The position numbers and the translations under genes are program-made. The notes beneath the pieces are model-generated. The model had not been told where the DNA came from. It was given only the letters and a program-made list of their open reading frames with translations, and did no database searches. From Vibrio sinaloensis DSM 21326 (GTDB taxonomy: Bacteria > Pseudomonadota > Gammaproteobacteria > Enterobacterales > Vibrionaceae): 64,000 bases of DNA. Shown here in pieces: positions 1 to 8,744 of this stretch; position 1 is the first letter of the stretch, and the number at the start of each line of letters is the position of its first letter. The stretch is taken from NCBI RefSeq assembly GCF_000189275.1, contig NZ_AEVT01000018.1, positions 248,001 to 312,000 of the forward strand, written 5' to 3'.

Positions 1-143
1 TTGCTCAAAGGAACTTGGTGCGCGTTATCGCTGCGTGGTGACACATACACTTCACCTTGGTTATCGATACCGTAGAAGCCTTGGCTCCAGTAATGAACAT
101 TGTAATCCGCACGAACACGATCAAGTTTAGAATTGTTTTCCAC
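1..143 (-). CDS. speA: Biosynthetic arginine decarboxylase, N-terminal fragment
   Basis: The reading frame runs off the left edge, so only about 47 N-terminal residues are visible. They include [17 protein letters not shown] and GEVYVSP, which match the start of the large PLP-dependent biosynthetic arginine decarboxylase (SpeA) of vibrios as I remember it. That enzyme converts arginine to agmatine, the first step of one putrescine route. The start chosen is a GTG at 143; another in-frame GTG lies four codons upstream, and no ATG is nearby. The fold-type III PLP barrel and all catalytic residues lie outside the window. The gene points away from the DUF2058 gene at 430, so the 286 bp between them hold two divergent promoters. 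Identity rests on a short stretch and is likely but not certain. Confidence 0.75.
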   Translation of the reverse strand, partial: MENNSKLDRVRADYNVHYWSQGFYGIDNQGEVYVSPRSDNAHQVPLS

Positions 144-429
144 TACAAATCTCACACAGGTAGGGAGAAAAATCTATGGCTCACATAAAGGGAACCATAC
201 CTGACACGGGACTGAATCGGCTTTCTCTAAGCTTCCGCGTCGAGCGCATTAACGGACAAAAAGTGGCTTGAGTCTAACAAAATAATTTTGTCGTCACGAT
301 TGCTGAATGAAGACAATAGATAGGAGGATTTTATGTTCGATTTTGTTACCGATTTAATATGAGATGAAACCTTTCTTTGACTGCATTGAGCCGTTAAAAT
401 GAGCGCAAATTGATTACTTTGGAAGAACC

Positions 430-951
430 ATGGCAAAACTGACACTTCAAGAGCAAATGCTAAAGGCTGGCTTAGTTAACGAGAAGAAACTAAAGAAAGC
501 GAAAAAAGGCTCCAAGAAATCTCGCGTCCAAGCACGTGAGGTAAAAGCTGCAGTAGAAGAGAATAAGCGTCAGCAGCAAGAGCGAGACAAAGCACTAAGT
601 GAAGAGCAGAAAGAGCAGCGTCTAACCAAAGAAATCAAAGCGCAAATTAAACAGCTGATTGAGATGAACGCCATCGCTCAGACGGACGGTGAAATCAAAT
701 ACAACTTCACGGATGGTACACTGGTTAAAGCGCTTTATGTTGAGCCACTTACCCGCGACCAGCTAGCGAAAGGCTTACTTTCTATTGCTCGTAGCGAAGA
801 GTCCTATGTGGTGATTCCAAGCAGTGTAGCGAAGAAAATTGCCATGCGTGATGAGAGCGTAATCATCGAGCAGAACGGGCCTGCGGAAGATATCCCGGCG
901 GAAGACGACCCGTATGCTGACTTTGTCGTACCTGATGACCTAATGTGGTAA
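430..951 (+). CDS. DUF2058 family protein (YaiL-like)
   Basis: This is a 173-residue cytoplasmic protein of the DUF2058 family, which E. coli YaiL represents. Residues 1-75 are very rich in Lys, Glu, Gln and Arg and should form a long charged helix or coiled coil. Residues 85-150 form a compact domain with the family-typical segments KYNFTDGTLVKALYV and YVVIPSSVAKKIAMRD. The C-terminus is acidic and ends in DDLMW. Family members have been called nucleoprotein or polynucleotide-associated, but the molecular function is not established. The ATG at 430 follows GGAAGAACC. The gene appears monocistronic, with a strong intrinsic terminator just downstream. Confidence 0.85.
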   Translation: MAKLTLQEQMLKAGLVNEKKLKKAKKGSKKSRVQAREVKAAVEENKRQQQERDKALSEEQKEQRLTKEIKAQIKQLIEMNAIAQTDGEIKYNFTDGTLVKALYVEPLTRDQLAKGLLSIARSEESYVVIPSSVAKKIAMRDESVIIEQNGPAEDIPAEDDPYADFVVPDDLMW

Positions 952-970
952 TCATCTCGACTCAGAATCC

Positions 971-1003
971 AAAAAAGCTCTACTGATGCAGTAGAGCTTT
1001 TTT
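971..1003 (+). terminator. Intrinsic terminator after the DUF2058 gene
   Basis: A perfect 15-bp inverted repeat (971-985 with 989-1003) has a 3-nt loop. It has an A-tract on one side and a T-tract on the other, so it could terminate transcription from both directions. Confidence 0.85.
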
Positions 1004-1030
1004 TATAGGTGTCGTTATTCTGCAGACATA

Positions 1031-1057
1031 AAAAACCAGCCACTAGGGCTGGTTTTT
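1031..1057 (-). terminator. Intrinsic terminator after the cold-shock gene
   Basis: Arms at 1031-1040 and 1048-1057 are perfectly complementary with a 7-nt loop. Read on the minus strand the stem ends in a T-tract, about 40 bp past the cold-shock stop codon. Confidence 0.8.
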
Positions 1058-1094
1058 AGAATCTTAGAAAATCGACGCTTAGGTCAATCTAAAA

Positions 1095-1307
1095 TTATAG
1101 TACTTCTACGTTAGCAGCTTGAGGACCTTTTTGGCCTTGCTCAACTTCGAATGCCACTTTTTGGCCTTCTGCTAGAGTTTTGAAGCCTTCGCCAGTGATT
1201 GCGCGGAAGTGTACGAATACGTCAGCACCGCCGTTTTCTTGAGTGATGAAACCGAAGCCTTTCTCTTCGTTAAACCATTTTACTGTGCCAGTAGTTTTGT
1301 TAGACAT
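1095..1307 (-). CDS. cspA: CspA-family cold-shock protein
   Basis: This 70-residue single cold-shock domain protein should be an RNA chaperone that binds single-stranded nucleic acid. Both RNA-binding motifs are visible: RNP1 as KGFGFI (residues 16-21) and RNP2 as VFVHF (residues 30-34). The length is exactly typical of CspA/CspC/CspE proteins. The ATG is preceded by AAGGGACACATC. The coding sequence is followed by its own terminator and preceded by an unusually long non-coding stretch, consistent with the long regulated leader of cspA-type mRNAs. Which of the several Vibrio csp paralogues this is cannot be decided from the sequence alone. Confidence 0.93.
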   Translation of the reverse strand: MSNKTTGTVKWFNEEKGFGFITQENGGADVFVHFRAITGEGFKTLAEGQKVAFEVEQGQKGPQAANVEVL

Positions 1308-1475
1308 GATGTGTCCCTTGTATAAAAGTTAATTAAGTAATTTGTTGCGCTGAAAACTTGAACTATTAAATGTAACTATGAAGCTAAGGGAAAATCTAAC
1401 TGAACTACAGAATGACCGGCATTCTGATGGATTTACTTTTACTTGAGTTTCACTAATAACCCTGAATAACAGAGC
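1308..1475 (-). promoter_or_regulatory. Probable long 5' leader of the cold-shock mRNA
   Basis: If the promoter at 1482-1510 is used, the transcript has about 168 untranslated bases before the ATG at 1307, close to the roughly 160-nt cspA leader of E. coli. A perfect 7-bp stem lies at 1408-1414/1420-1426. This is inferred from layout; no cold-box consensus was assigned. The stretch between the cold-shock ATG (1307) and the apeR stop (1618) holds nothing else that I can identify. Confidence 0.5.
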
Positions 1476-1481
1476 GCAGAC

Positions 1482-1510
1482 ATAGTACGCTGATGCGTAA
1501 TGGGAGTAAA
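1482..1510 (-). promoter_or_regulatory. Candidate sigma-70 promoter for the cold-shock gene
   Basis: On the minus strand TTTACT (1510-1505) and TACTAT (1487-1482) are separated by exactly 17 bp. Both are close to the -35 and -10 consensus. The site was chosen by eye. Confidence 0.45.
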
Positions 1511-1617
1511 GGCTTATTTGCGCAAATCGTCACTTTCGTGAACGGATGTCCGCAATATTTCTTTTCTCGCCCACATCAACTGCGAACTGTTACCTTTTTA
1601 AGCGTTTTCTCCAGCTT

Positions 1618-2841
1618 TTACAACTTCTTAAAGATGATAGAAGTATTAATACCACCAAAAGCAAAATTATTGCTCATCAGGTATTCGACTTCCAGCTCTC
1701 GGCCTGAACCGGTAATGTAATCTAAGTGACCACACTGATCGTCAAGCGTTTCGAGATTAAGTGTAGGGCTAAACCAGCCAGTGTGCATCATTTCTAAGCT
1801 CAACCAAGCTTCAATTGCTCCACAAGCCCCTAAAGTATGGCCAAAATAGCTTTTCAGTGAACTGATAGGCACTTTACCTAAGGCGTTAGCCGTTGCATTG
1901 CTTTCTGCGATATCACCTCGGTCAGTCGCGGTGCCGTGAGCAGAAACGTAATCGATTTTCTCAGGTTCAATGCCGGCATCTTGTAGTGCCATCTCCATAC
2001 AAATTTGCATGGTCTCCATTTGCGGTTGAGTGACGTGTGCTGCATCGCAGTTGCTGGCAAATCCAATGATCTCGGCATAGATTTTAGCCCCGCGAGCGAC
2101 CGCATGCTCATATTCTTCAAGCACTAAGGTTCCAGCCCCTTCACCGATCACCAGACCATCACGGCCTGAATCGTATGGGCGAGGTGTCGATTTCGGTGAT
2201 TCGTTTTTCAAACTGGTGGCAAACAGGGTATCAAACACCGCAGACTCAGTAGGACAAAGCTCTTCACCTCCGCCTGCGACCATAACGGTTTGATAGCCGT
2301 GTTTGATTGCTTCGTACGCATAGCCAATCGCTTGACTACCCGATGTACAGGCACTGCTGGTCGGAATAACACGACCTTTCAAGCCAAAGAACAAACCAAC
2401 ATTAACTGCGGCAGTGTGAGGCATCATCTGTACATAAGTGGTTGCAGTAATCGCCTTGGTGGTTTTGTCATTCAACATGACCCCAAAGGCGCCGATCGCA
2501 TCGGTACTGCCAGTCGAAGAACCGTAGGCGATGCCGGTTTGGCCATTGGTCAAAACATCATGCCCTAAAAGACCTGCTTGAATGAGCGCATTCTCTGTTG
2601 CGACGGTTGCCAACTTCGATACTCGGCCCATACCACGCACCTGTTTGCGCTTATAATGCTTAGGCAGTTCGAAGTCATCGACTGGCGCGGCGAGTTTGGT
2701 GTTTAGGCCGTCGTATTGCTCATACGAAGGCATGTATTGAGTGGCGTTTTCACACGCGCGTAATTTAGGCTCAATGGCAGCCCAATCATTACCAAATGCG
2801 GTAACACCAGACATACCTGTAACTACAACGCGGCGGCTCAT
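1618..2841 (-). CDS. apeR: Aryl polyene beta-ketoacyl-ACP synthase (ApeR type)
   Basis: This is a 407-residue FabF-type ketosynthase with the complete Cys-His-His triad: C165 in SSACTSG, H302 in AHGTATD and H335 in SYFGHTLGA. It should condense malonyl units on an acyl carrier protein during aryl polyene chain building, in the cytoplasm. In the characterised Xenorhabdus APE system, ApeR is a homodimeric ketosynthase distinct from the ApeO/ApeC pair. It is the last gene of the minus-strand ape operon. Its ATG overlaps the apeQ stop as ATGA, so translation is probably coupled. No terminator is obvious between its stop and the cold-shock promoter region. Confidence 0.93.
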   Translation of the reverse strand: MSRRVVVTGMSGVTAFGNDWAAIEPKLRACENATQYMPSYEQYDGLNTKLAAPVDDFELPKHYKRKQVRGMGRVSKLATVATENALIQAGLLGHDVLTNGQTGIAYGSSTGSTDAIGAFGVMLNDKTTKAITATTYVQMMPHTAAVNVGLFFGLKGRVIPTSSACTSGSQAIGYAYEAIKHGYQTVMVAGGGEELCPTESAVFDTLFATSLKNESPKSTPRPYDSGRDGLVIGEGAGTLVLEEYEHAVARGAKIYAEIIGFASNCDAAHVTQPQMETMQICMEMALQDAGIEPEKIDYVSAHGTATDRGDIAESNATANALGKVPISSLKSYFGHTLGACGAIEAWLSLEMMHTGWFSPTLNLETLDDQCGHLDYITGSGRELEVEYLMSNNFAFGGINTSIIFKKL

Positions 2842-3563
2842 ACTAAGCCTCCATTTACCGATATCACTTGACGAGTCACATAACTCGCGATGTCAGACAT
2901 TAAGTAGCTGACCAGTCCCGCGACTTCTTCAGGCTCACCCATTCGGCGAAGAGGGATCTGTGGCATGGCATGCTCTTTTACATGCTCGTCTACCATTCCG
3001 GTATCGATAAGGCCAGGTGCAACACAGTTCACGGTTATCTTGCGCTTTGCGAGTTCGAGGGCGAGAGATTTGGTTGCCCCAATCACGCCAGCTTTAGCCG
3101 CACTGTAGTTCGTTTGGCCACGATTGCCCATTAATCCAGATACTGAGGCTAGCGTCACAATACGTCCCCCCTTGCGTTTTTGCACCATCGGCATCACACA
3201 AGGGTGTAGTACGTTGTAAAAGCTGTCTAGATTGGTGTGAATAACCCCATCCCACTCTTCTTCTGTCATTGCCGGGAACGCGGTATCGCGAGTAATGCCC
3301 GCATTGTTTACCACGCCATAGTAGGCGCCGTGCTGTGCAATGTCGGCTTCAAGTTTATCGCGACACTCATCGCGGTTGCTAATATCAAACTGGATAAGGC
3401 GACCTTGACCGCCTTCGGCTTGGATAGTCTCAAGGGTTTGCTGAGCACCATTTTGGTCACCCATGTAATGAACAACAATCGTGAATCCATCTTTAGCAAG
3501 TTGAATCGCGATAGCTTTACCTATCCCTTTACTTGCACCTGTGACTAATACCTGTCGGGTCAT
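2838..3563 (-). CDS. apeQ: Aryl polyene 3-oxoacyl-ACP reductase (ApeQ)
   Basis: This is a 241-residue short-chain dehydrogenase of the FabG type. The Rossmann nucleotide motif GASKGIG is at residues 9-15, NNAG at 86-89, and the catalytic Asn111/Ser140/Tyr153/Lys157 set is intact (SAAK follows the Tyr). It should reduce the 3-keto group of each newly extended polyene intermediate with NADPH. Start and stop overlap apeP and apeR by four bases each (ATGA). A role in primary fatty acid synthesis is unlikely given its place inside the pigment operon. Confidence 0.94.
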   Translation of the reverse strand: MTRQVLVTGASKGIGKAIAIQLAKDGFTIVVHYMGDQNGAQQTLETIQAEGGQGRLIQFDISNRDECRDKLEADIAQHGAYYGVVNNAGITRDTAFPAMTEEEWDGVIHTNLDSFYNVLHPCVMPMVQKRKGGRIVTLASVSGLMGNRGQTNYSAAKAGVIGATKSLALELAKRKITVNCVAPGLIDTGMVDEHVKEHAMPQIPLRRMGEPEEVAGLVSYLMSDIASYVTRQVISVNGGLV

Positions 3564-4024
3564 TGTTGACTCCTGATTTTCATTTCTTGTAATTTTTCTT
3601 CGGATGGAACGTAAACATTGAGCTGACAGCTTGCAACAAGTTGCTTGGCTAACTCAATACGAGCGGCGAACACTGCCATCCCGTTATCTTCCATCATTTT
3701 CTCTGCGTAGATGTCGAGTTGCTGGCCTTGGCTAAACGCATCTAACTGGGCGGTATAACGACGACTGCCAAGTAAAAAACCAATCGGTGGCTCTTGACCT
3801 TGTTGCAGTGCATGATAACCAGACCATGCTGCGACAGATTGCGCCATAAACTCGATGCCCACATAGGCTGGAATCGATTGGCTATCGGCGTTAAAAAATG
3901 GGTTATTGGGGCCGATATCGACCTGACAATGAATCGTATCTTGCTGAATATCCAGCGCACGATCAATCAATATCATCGGTCTGTCGTGTGGCAATAATTG
4001 CTCGATACAAGGATAGCTAGTCAT
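3560..4024 (-). CDS. apeP: Aryl polyene hot-dog dehydratase subunit (ApeP)
   Basis: This 154-residue hot-dog-fold protein belongs to the 3-hydroxyacyl-ACP dehydratase family. The typical N-terminal segment PHDRPMILID carries His13, and the central helix segment GIEFMAQSVAAW carries Glu58. In the characterised APE pathway, ApeP and the small ApeI dehydratase work as a complex that removes water to make the conjugated double bonds. It overlaps apeO by 8 bp and apeQ by 4 bp. It lies among ketosynthase and reductase genes, as expected for one extension-desaturation cycle. Confidence 0.9.
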   Translation of the reverse strand: MTSYPCIEQLLPHDRPMILIDRALDIQQDTIHCQVDIGPNNPFFNADSQSIPAYVGIEFMAQSVAAWSGYHALQQGQEPPIGFLLGSRRYTAQLDAFSQGQQLDIYAEKMMEDNGMAVFAARIELAKQLVASCQLNVYVPSEEKLQEMKIRSQQ

Positions 4025-5204
4025 GGGTATAACCGAAAATTAGGCTAATGTTGTTACCACCGAAGGCAAACGAATTACTCAGTATGGCTTTGCCATTGAG
4101 TTGAGTTTGGGTTTCAACCAAAGAGACGTCAATATCTTCTGCCTTCGAGAGGCACTGTTGCATCGGTAGTGGTAAATCGTGTTTTAAAATGTGCCAAGCA
4201 ATAGCGGCTTCTGTGGCACTTGCTGCACCTAAGGTATGTCCGGTCAGCGGTTTGGTTGAACTGACCGGAACGCGATCGCCAAACAAGCGGTAGATGGCTT
4301 TGCTCTCCATGCTGTCATTGAGTGGTGTTGCGGTTCCATGAGCGTTTACATAACCGATATCCTCAGCACTCAAACCTGCGTTGTCTAACGCTTTTTGCAT
4401 GGCTTGCTCTGCGCCTAATCCGTCGGGGTGTGGCGCGGAAATGTGGTGAGCATCGGAGCTGTCACCCGCACCTAATAAAGCAATGGGGGCTGACTCGCGA
4501 CTCACTAGCATTAGCGCGGCCGACTCTCCAATGTTAATGCCGTTTCGCTGTTGGTCAAAAGGTCGACACAAGGTGTTGGATAAGGCTTCTAAACCATTAA
4601 ACCCATTCAAGGTTAATTGGCAGATGGTATCGACACCGCCGACGATAACGGCATCCACTACACCATTTTTTAGCAAGTTCTGCGCACTAATAAATACACG
4701 CCCACTTGAAGAGCAGGCCGTGGAAATCGAATAACAAGGGCCGTCAATGTTGAGATACTCAGCTATAAACTCACTGCTGTTGCCTAATTCTTGCTTGCGA
4801 TAATGAAATTGGTCAGGGAAAGTCCCATGCTGATTTTTATGGCTAAATGCGGCTTCACCATCGGATATACCAGAGGTGCTTGTACCGATAACAACCGCAA
4901 TACGGCTTGGTCCATAGTGTTCAATCGCGCGTTGAATACAAGGTTCTATCTGTTGCAGTGCCGACAGCGCGAGTTGGTTATTGCGTGAACGATACTTCTC
5001 TAATCTGGCTGGGATGTTTGGTAAAGGTTCCGTCACTCGGCCGATAATCGTCGACGTTCCCGTGTTGAGAATCTCATCGTCTTGCAACATATGGGATGAC
5101 TGCTCCCCAGCCAAACACTTGTGAATATCGCTTGGCTGCTGGCCCAAGGCCGAATGAAAACCACAGTCTTGAATGTATAAGGGAGTCGGCTCGTGTTTAG
5201 GCAT
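4017..5204 (-). CDS. apeO: Aryl polyene beta-ketoacyl-ACP synthase (ApeO)
   Basis: This 395-residue ketosynthase has Cys164 in STACSSSG, His289 in NAHGTATP and His323 in PLTGHTLGA, so it should be catalytically active. In characterised APE systems ApeO pairs with the chain-length-factor-like ApeC to perform most elongation steps. ApeC is encoded at the other end of this operon. The sequence differs clearly from apeR, so the two are not a recent duplication. It overlaps apeP by 8 bp and starts 9 bp after the lipoprotein gene apeN. Confidence 0.93.
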   Translation of the reverse strand: MPKHEPTPLYIQDCGFHSALGQQPSDIHKCLAGEQSSHMLQDDEILNTGTSTIIGRVTEPLPNIPARLEKYRSRNNQLALSALQQIEPCIQRAIEHYGPSRIAVVIGTSTSGISDGEAAFSHKNQHGTFPDQFHYRKQELGNSSEFIAEYLNIDGPCYSISTACSSSGRVFISAQNLLKNGVVDAVIVGGVDTICQLTLNGFNGLEALSNTLCRPFDQQRNGINIGESAALMLVSRESAPIALLGAGDSSDAHHISAPHPDGLGAEQAMQKALDNAGLSAEDIGYVNAHGTATPLNDSMESKAIYRLFGDRVPVSSTKPLTGHTLGAASATEAAIAWHILKHDLPLPMQQCLSKAEDIDVSLVETQTQLNGKAILSNSFAFGGNNISLIFGYTHD

Positions 5205-5213
5205 GATGACGTT

Positions 5214-5825
5214 CTATGGTGCTTGGTTGTATTGCAGTGTTTTAATTGTAATCGCGTAATCACTGGTTAGGTTATGAAATTCAATATCGCCGGCCAGTTT
5301 ATCGCTTTGGCTGTAGCGGATATCGATGACCTGTTGTCCGTGATTATCAAACACAGCTCTAGAATTTTCTGTGTCAATGACTCGCCACCTTACCTCATTT
5401 AGCGGACCTTCCCAAGCAGAACTCGGCCAGAGCGTGATCATTAGGTTAAATAGTACCTGCTCCGGCTTTGGTAGTGAGCCCTCTAGCCCGGCTAACACAT
5501 CCGTTGTAATGCTTGATGCTTGATATTCAAGCGATAGGATTCGGGTCCCCCAAGATGAAAAACCTGCCAGCACTACCTTATCTTGGTTGACTTGTAGATG
5601 AACAGGAAGCTGCTCGCTTTTGGAGGTGCGATCGGCTTGCCAAGTCGCGGAGATAAGTTGACTGGCTGTGAGCGAGTACCCCAACTCACTAGGTTGCGGT
5701 AGCGTCACGGATACGCTTGGCGAGAGGCTTACAGTAGGGGCGCTTTCTTTGGGCGCTGAGGAACACGCAATGAGAGCGGCCGTCAGGGTCAGTACGCTAG
5801 CCTTTTTGAATAGGCGCTGATTCAT
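5214..5825 (-). CDS. apeN: DUF3261-type APE outer-membrane lipoprotein (ApeN)
   Basis: This is a 203-residue predicted lipoprotein. The start chosen is the ATG at 5825, not the upstream one at 5873, because it begins a proper signal peptide (MNQRLFKKASVLTLTAALIA) ending in the lipobox LIAC at Cys21. It also forms an ATGA overlap with the apeM stop. The mature part has beta-rich stretches and no catalytic motif. APE operons carry a DUF3261 lipoprotein beside the MMPL exporter and a LolA-like carrier, which suggests a role in moving or anchoring the aryl polyene lipid at the outer membrane. That role is inferred from context. Confidence 0.85.
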   Translation of the reverse strand: MNQRLFKKASVLTLTAALIACSSAPKESAPTVSLSPSVSVTLPQPSELGYSLTASQLISATWQADRTSKSEQLPVHLQVNQDKVVLAGFSSWGTRILSLEYQASSITTDVLAGLEGSLPKPEQVLFNLMITLWPSSAWEGPLNEVRWRVIDTENSRAVFDNHGQQVIDIRYSQSDKLAGDIEFHNLTSDYAITIKTLQYNQAP

Positions 5826-8164
5826 CGTTGAGTCTCCGAAGCTGACTTGATTGCTATAGGTGATAGCAGCCAAGCGATAAAAATACCACTGAGTACCGTA
5901 ATACCAAAACTATGAATTGCATGGGTTTGGCTTAATGCGAGTAAGCCAAAAGAGAGCAGCGTTGTGATTGCGGAAAGCGTAATAGCCAATAAAGTACTTT
6001 GGCTGCGCGCTTTCTCGGCAAAGAACAGTGTATAGTCGATACCAATCCCGATGATCAAAATTAACGCCAGCAAGTTAAACAGGTTGAGGGTTGAACCAAG
6101 CGCTGACGCAGTCGCAAGGCCGGCTATACACGCAATCACCGATGGCAATACAATTCGCACTGTGTGTGTCAATCCATAGCGCTTGGCTAACAACACACTG
6201 ATCGCCACTACCGCAAGGGCCAACAGCTCCATCACTTTGACTCGATACTGGGCAAACAAGGTTGATATTTCTTCCGCCTTGTTAAGGTAGCGGATGTCAG
6301 CATCTTGCTCAGCGAAGTCTTTGACGCGTTGAGTCTGCGTCAGCTCATTAAGCACCACTACACTGGCAACTTGGTCATTGACCTGCCCAACGTAAAGAAA
6401 GCGCACGGGCTCTGATACTTGTTCGCTTAGGTAGTCTTGCAAGGAAACAGGTTTGAAGCTTGCGTTGAGTTTAGGTGGCTGGGTGAGTTTGAGCTGGTTT
6501 ACCAATGTCGCTCCATGCTGGTTATACAACGCATCAATTAGCTCAAAGTCTGCTTGTTGGGTGGTTTTTGAACTTACGTATTGTGCCAAGCTTTGGTAAC
6601 CGCTGATCAACCCCTGCTGCTGCCAAGCGGCTAAAGGAGTTTCAAGTGACTCGAGCTTCTGCATTAGGGCTTCGTCGCTACCCGCTGTCACCACCAACAT
6701 TTGCTGCGAAGAGCGCACGCCACTGAGTTGGGCGATGAAGTCTTCTTGCTGCTTTAACTGCTTAGGCATCGCTTGCAACTGACGAATGTCGTCGTCGTAG
6801 CGTAGCTGGCTCAGCGGGTAGGCCGAGAGCAATAAGCAGCAGATTGGGAGCAAGGTTCTAAGATGAGGCTTCGCCCACAGAGCTAACCAACGCTGAAGCA
6901 ATACTTGATTCGGCAACTTTCGGTTTTGAGAGGGCTTTGCAGCGAGTAAGGGATACCAAGCCACCACGGTGATGTAAGCCGCAATCAATCCGATCGAAGA
7001 GAACAGCGCCAACTGTTGCAAACCAGGGAACGGCGCAATCAACATGCCGAGATAACCGATTAAGCTGGTCAGCAAACCCATAGTGATTGCAGCAAAGATG
7101 TGTTGTAAAGCTCGCTGGCTATGCCACTTTTCTCCTTCTGCGAGGCGCTCGGTTAGGTAGTGAAACGCGTAATCGATGGAAACTCCAATCAAGCTGGCGC
7201 CAAACACCAAGCTAAACAAGTGAATGGTACCAAACAGCCAAGTGGTAATAGAGAGCGCGGTCAATAAACCGACGGAAATGGACAACAAGGCTAACGCGAG
7301 AGGGACGACGCTACGAAAAACAATGATCAGCAGTGCAACGACACCGAGCAATGAGAATAGACCGATGGTGCTGATCTCTGACTTGGCACTCTCGCTACCA
7401 AATTGTGCATAAAACAGCACCCCAGTGTGCCAGATGTCTGCTTGATATTGGCTGGCCAAGGTTTGCTCTATGGCGCTGATGTCTGCGACTCCGCGCTGAG
7501 CCGAAAAACTGTAAGGTGACTCTTTTAATGTCGCTGTGATCAGAACATATTCAGCGCCTTCGTTTTTGGCGGTGAGGTAGCCATTGTTGAGAGCAAAGGC
7601 GGAACTTTGTTGGGAAACTTGAGCCAGATAGTCACGAAACAGCAAAAACGGATCACCACTTAGCTCTTGGCCTGTAACGCCTGAAAACGGGTTGTACAGC
7701 GCCTGAACCACTCTTTGAACTTGGCTTTGAGGATGTTGGGTCAGCGTTTGACGTTGTTCATCGGTCAACTGCTGGAATCGATGCTGATAATAGTATTGTG
7801 CCCACTGTTTTTGCTGCCCTTCGTCAATGCGCCCAGTGACTTGGCTAAAAAGACCCGTGTGATTGAGTGACTCGGCCAGCGCGTCGGCGGCTAGGTGAAG
7901 ATTTTCGCGCTCTTGGGTAGTGACAACGAACACAAGCTTGTCACTCATACTTGTGGAGACGGCTTCAAATGCTCGCTCTGCAATGGGATCTTGCTGGTTT
8001 TTTGGTAGCAGCTTAAGAATATTAGTTTCAATTGGTGCAGAACTTGCGAACAACCATTGCTGACTCAAAAGCGCGACAAATGTCAGTACCAGCGCAAACC
8101 ATACCCCCGCAATGGTGCGAGCTTGAATTGGCTGCTTAGAAGCTGAATTGTTGCTGCTCTGCAT
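5822..8164 (-). CDS. apeM: MMPL/RND-family exporter of the APE locus (ApeM)
   Basis: This 780-residue inner-membrane protein has the two-fold MMPL layout. A first transmembrane segment (about 15-37) is followed by a large periplasmic loop and five helices (about 245-410). One helix (about 430-450), a second periplasmic loop and a final five-helix group (about 640-775) follow. The family exports lipids in a proton-driven way, and here the likely cargo is the aryl polyene or its glycerolipid conjugate. The start overlaps the end of apeL by 29 bp. Its neighbours are a LolA-like carrier and a lipoprotein, forming a plausible transport unit. Confidence 0.9.
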   Translation of the reverse strand: MQSSNNSASKQPIQARTIAGVWFALVLTFVALLSQQWLFASSAPIETNILKLLPKNQQDPIAERAFEAVSTSMSDKLVFVVTTQERENLHLAADALAESLNHTGLFSQVTGRIDEGQQKQWAQYYYQHRFQQLTDEQRQTLTQHPQSQVQRVVQALYNPFSGVTGQELSGDPFLLFRDYLAQVSQQSSAFALNNGYLTAKNEGAEYVLITATLKESPYSFSAQRGVADISAIEQTLASQYQADIWHTGVLFYAQFGSESAKSEISTIGLFSLLGVVALLIIVFRSVVPLALALLSISVGLLTALSITTWLFGTIHLFSLVFGASLIGVSIDYAFHYLTERLAEGEKWHSQRALQHIFAAITMGLLTSLIGYLGMLIAPFPGLQQLALFSSIGLIAAYITVVAWYPLLAAKPSQNRKLPNQVLLQRWLALWAKPHLRTLLPICCLLLSAYPLSQLRYDDDIRQLQAMPKQLKQQEDFIAQLSGVRSSQQMLVVTAGSDEALMQKLESLETPLAAWQQQGLISGYQSLAQYVSSKTTQQADFELIDALYNQHGATLVNQLKLTQPPKLNASFKPVSLQDYLSEQVSEPVRFLYVGQVNDQVASVVVLNELTQTQRVKDFAEQDADIRYLNKAEEISTLFAQYRVKVMELLALAVVAISVLLAKRYGLTHTVRIVLPSVIACIAGLATASALGSTLNLFNLLALILIIGIGIDYTLFFAEKARSQSTLLAITLSAITTLLSFGLLALSQTHAIHSFGITVLSGIFIAWLLSPIAIKSASETQR

Positions 8165-8744
8165 CCGTTAAGGCCTCTGGAAATGACGTTTGGTTAGAGA
8201 ACTGAATTTGCGTTTTATCGCCGCGAATCTCTTGTAATTCAAGCCGATTGATATTTTCATCACCCTGTAACGTGATGTGTTCGAATACCGCGTCTAGCGG
8301 CGCTTGCTTAGGTGTGAGTTCGAGTGCCCAGTCTCCATCGGTCGCCTCAAACGAGATAGTAAACTGCTGCTTTAACTGCTCTGTATCACCGTGAAATACG
8401 GCAAGGAAAACGTGGCTAAAGTAAAACGCCATCGGATTGTCTTGCGCAGTGATCGTTTGTGCAGGTTGACCGGAGAAGGTTTGGCGAAGTTTGTCCTGAG
8501 TCAGAACTAAACTGACTGGAAACGGGCTGGTCTGTTGCCAAAGCAACCCGCTGTTTTTGTTTAGGGTAAACGCGCCTTGAGAGCTGAGCGGTTGCTCAAA
8601 CATTTCAAGATGTCGAGATTGGATGAACTCGCCTCGGACAGTCGCGTGTTTAGCCAGTTGCTGCTGCAGCGAATCTAAATCGGTGACTTGTGATAGGGCG
8701 ACGGGTGATAACGTTAATAGCATCAGCGTAAGCCATTTTTTCAT
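8136..8744 (-). CDS. apeL: LolA-like periplasmic carrier (ApeL)
   Basis: The start is set at the ATG at 8744, which gives a normal signal peptide (MKKWLTLMLLTLSPVALS) and an ATGA overlap with the thioesterase stop. The mature protein is about 184 residues and resembles LolA-family outer-membrane lipoprotein carriers. Early in it is RGEFIQSRHL, followed by the pattern LSSQGAFTLNKNSGLLWQ typical of the LolA half-barrel. It probably carries the hydrophobic polyene product from the MMPL exporter across the periplasm. The cargo is an inference from position. Confidence 0.85.
   Translation of the reverse strand: MKKWLTLMLLTLSPVALSQVTDLDSLQQQLAKHATVRGEFIQSRHLEMFEQPLSSQGAFTLNKNSGLLWQQTSPFPVSLVLTQDKLRQTFSGQPAQTITAQDNPMAFYFSHVFLAVFHGDTEQLKQQFTISFEATDGDWALELTPKQAPLDAVFEHITLQGDENINRLELQEIRGDKTQIQFSNQTSFPEALTDAEQQQFSF

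Noticed and set aside
227..445. 72-codon minus-strand frame upstream of speA
   Set aside because: It overlaps the start of the DUF2058 gene, has no recognisable domain, and its composition looks like a non-coding frame.
1493..1720. 75-codon plus-strand frame between the cold-shock and apeR genes
   Set aside because: It runs into the antisense of apeR and covers the predicted cold-shock promoter; no family or ribosome site is visible.
1618..2841. apeR as the housekeeping fabF
   Set aside because: It is the last gene of the pigment operon with coupled translation to apeQ, and primary fatty acid genes are absent nearby.
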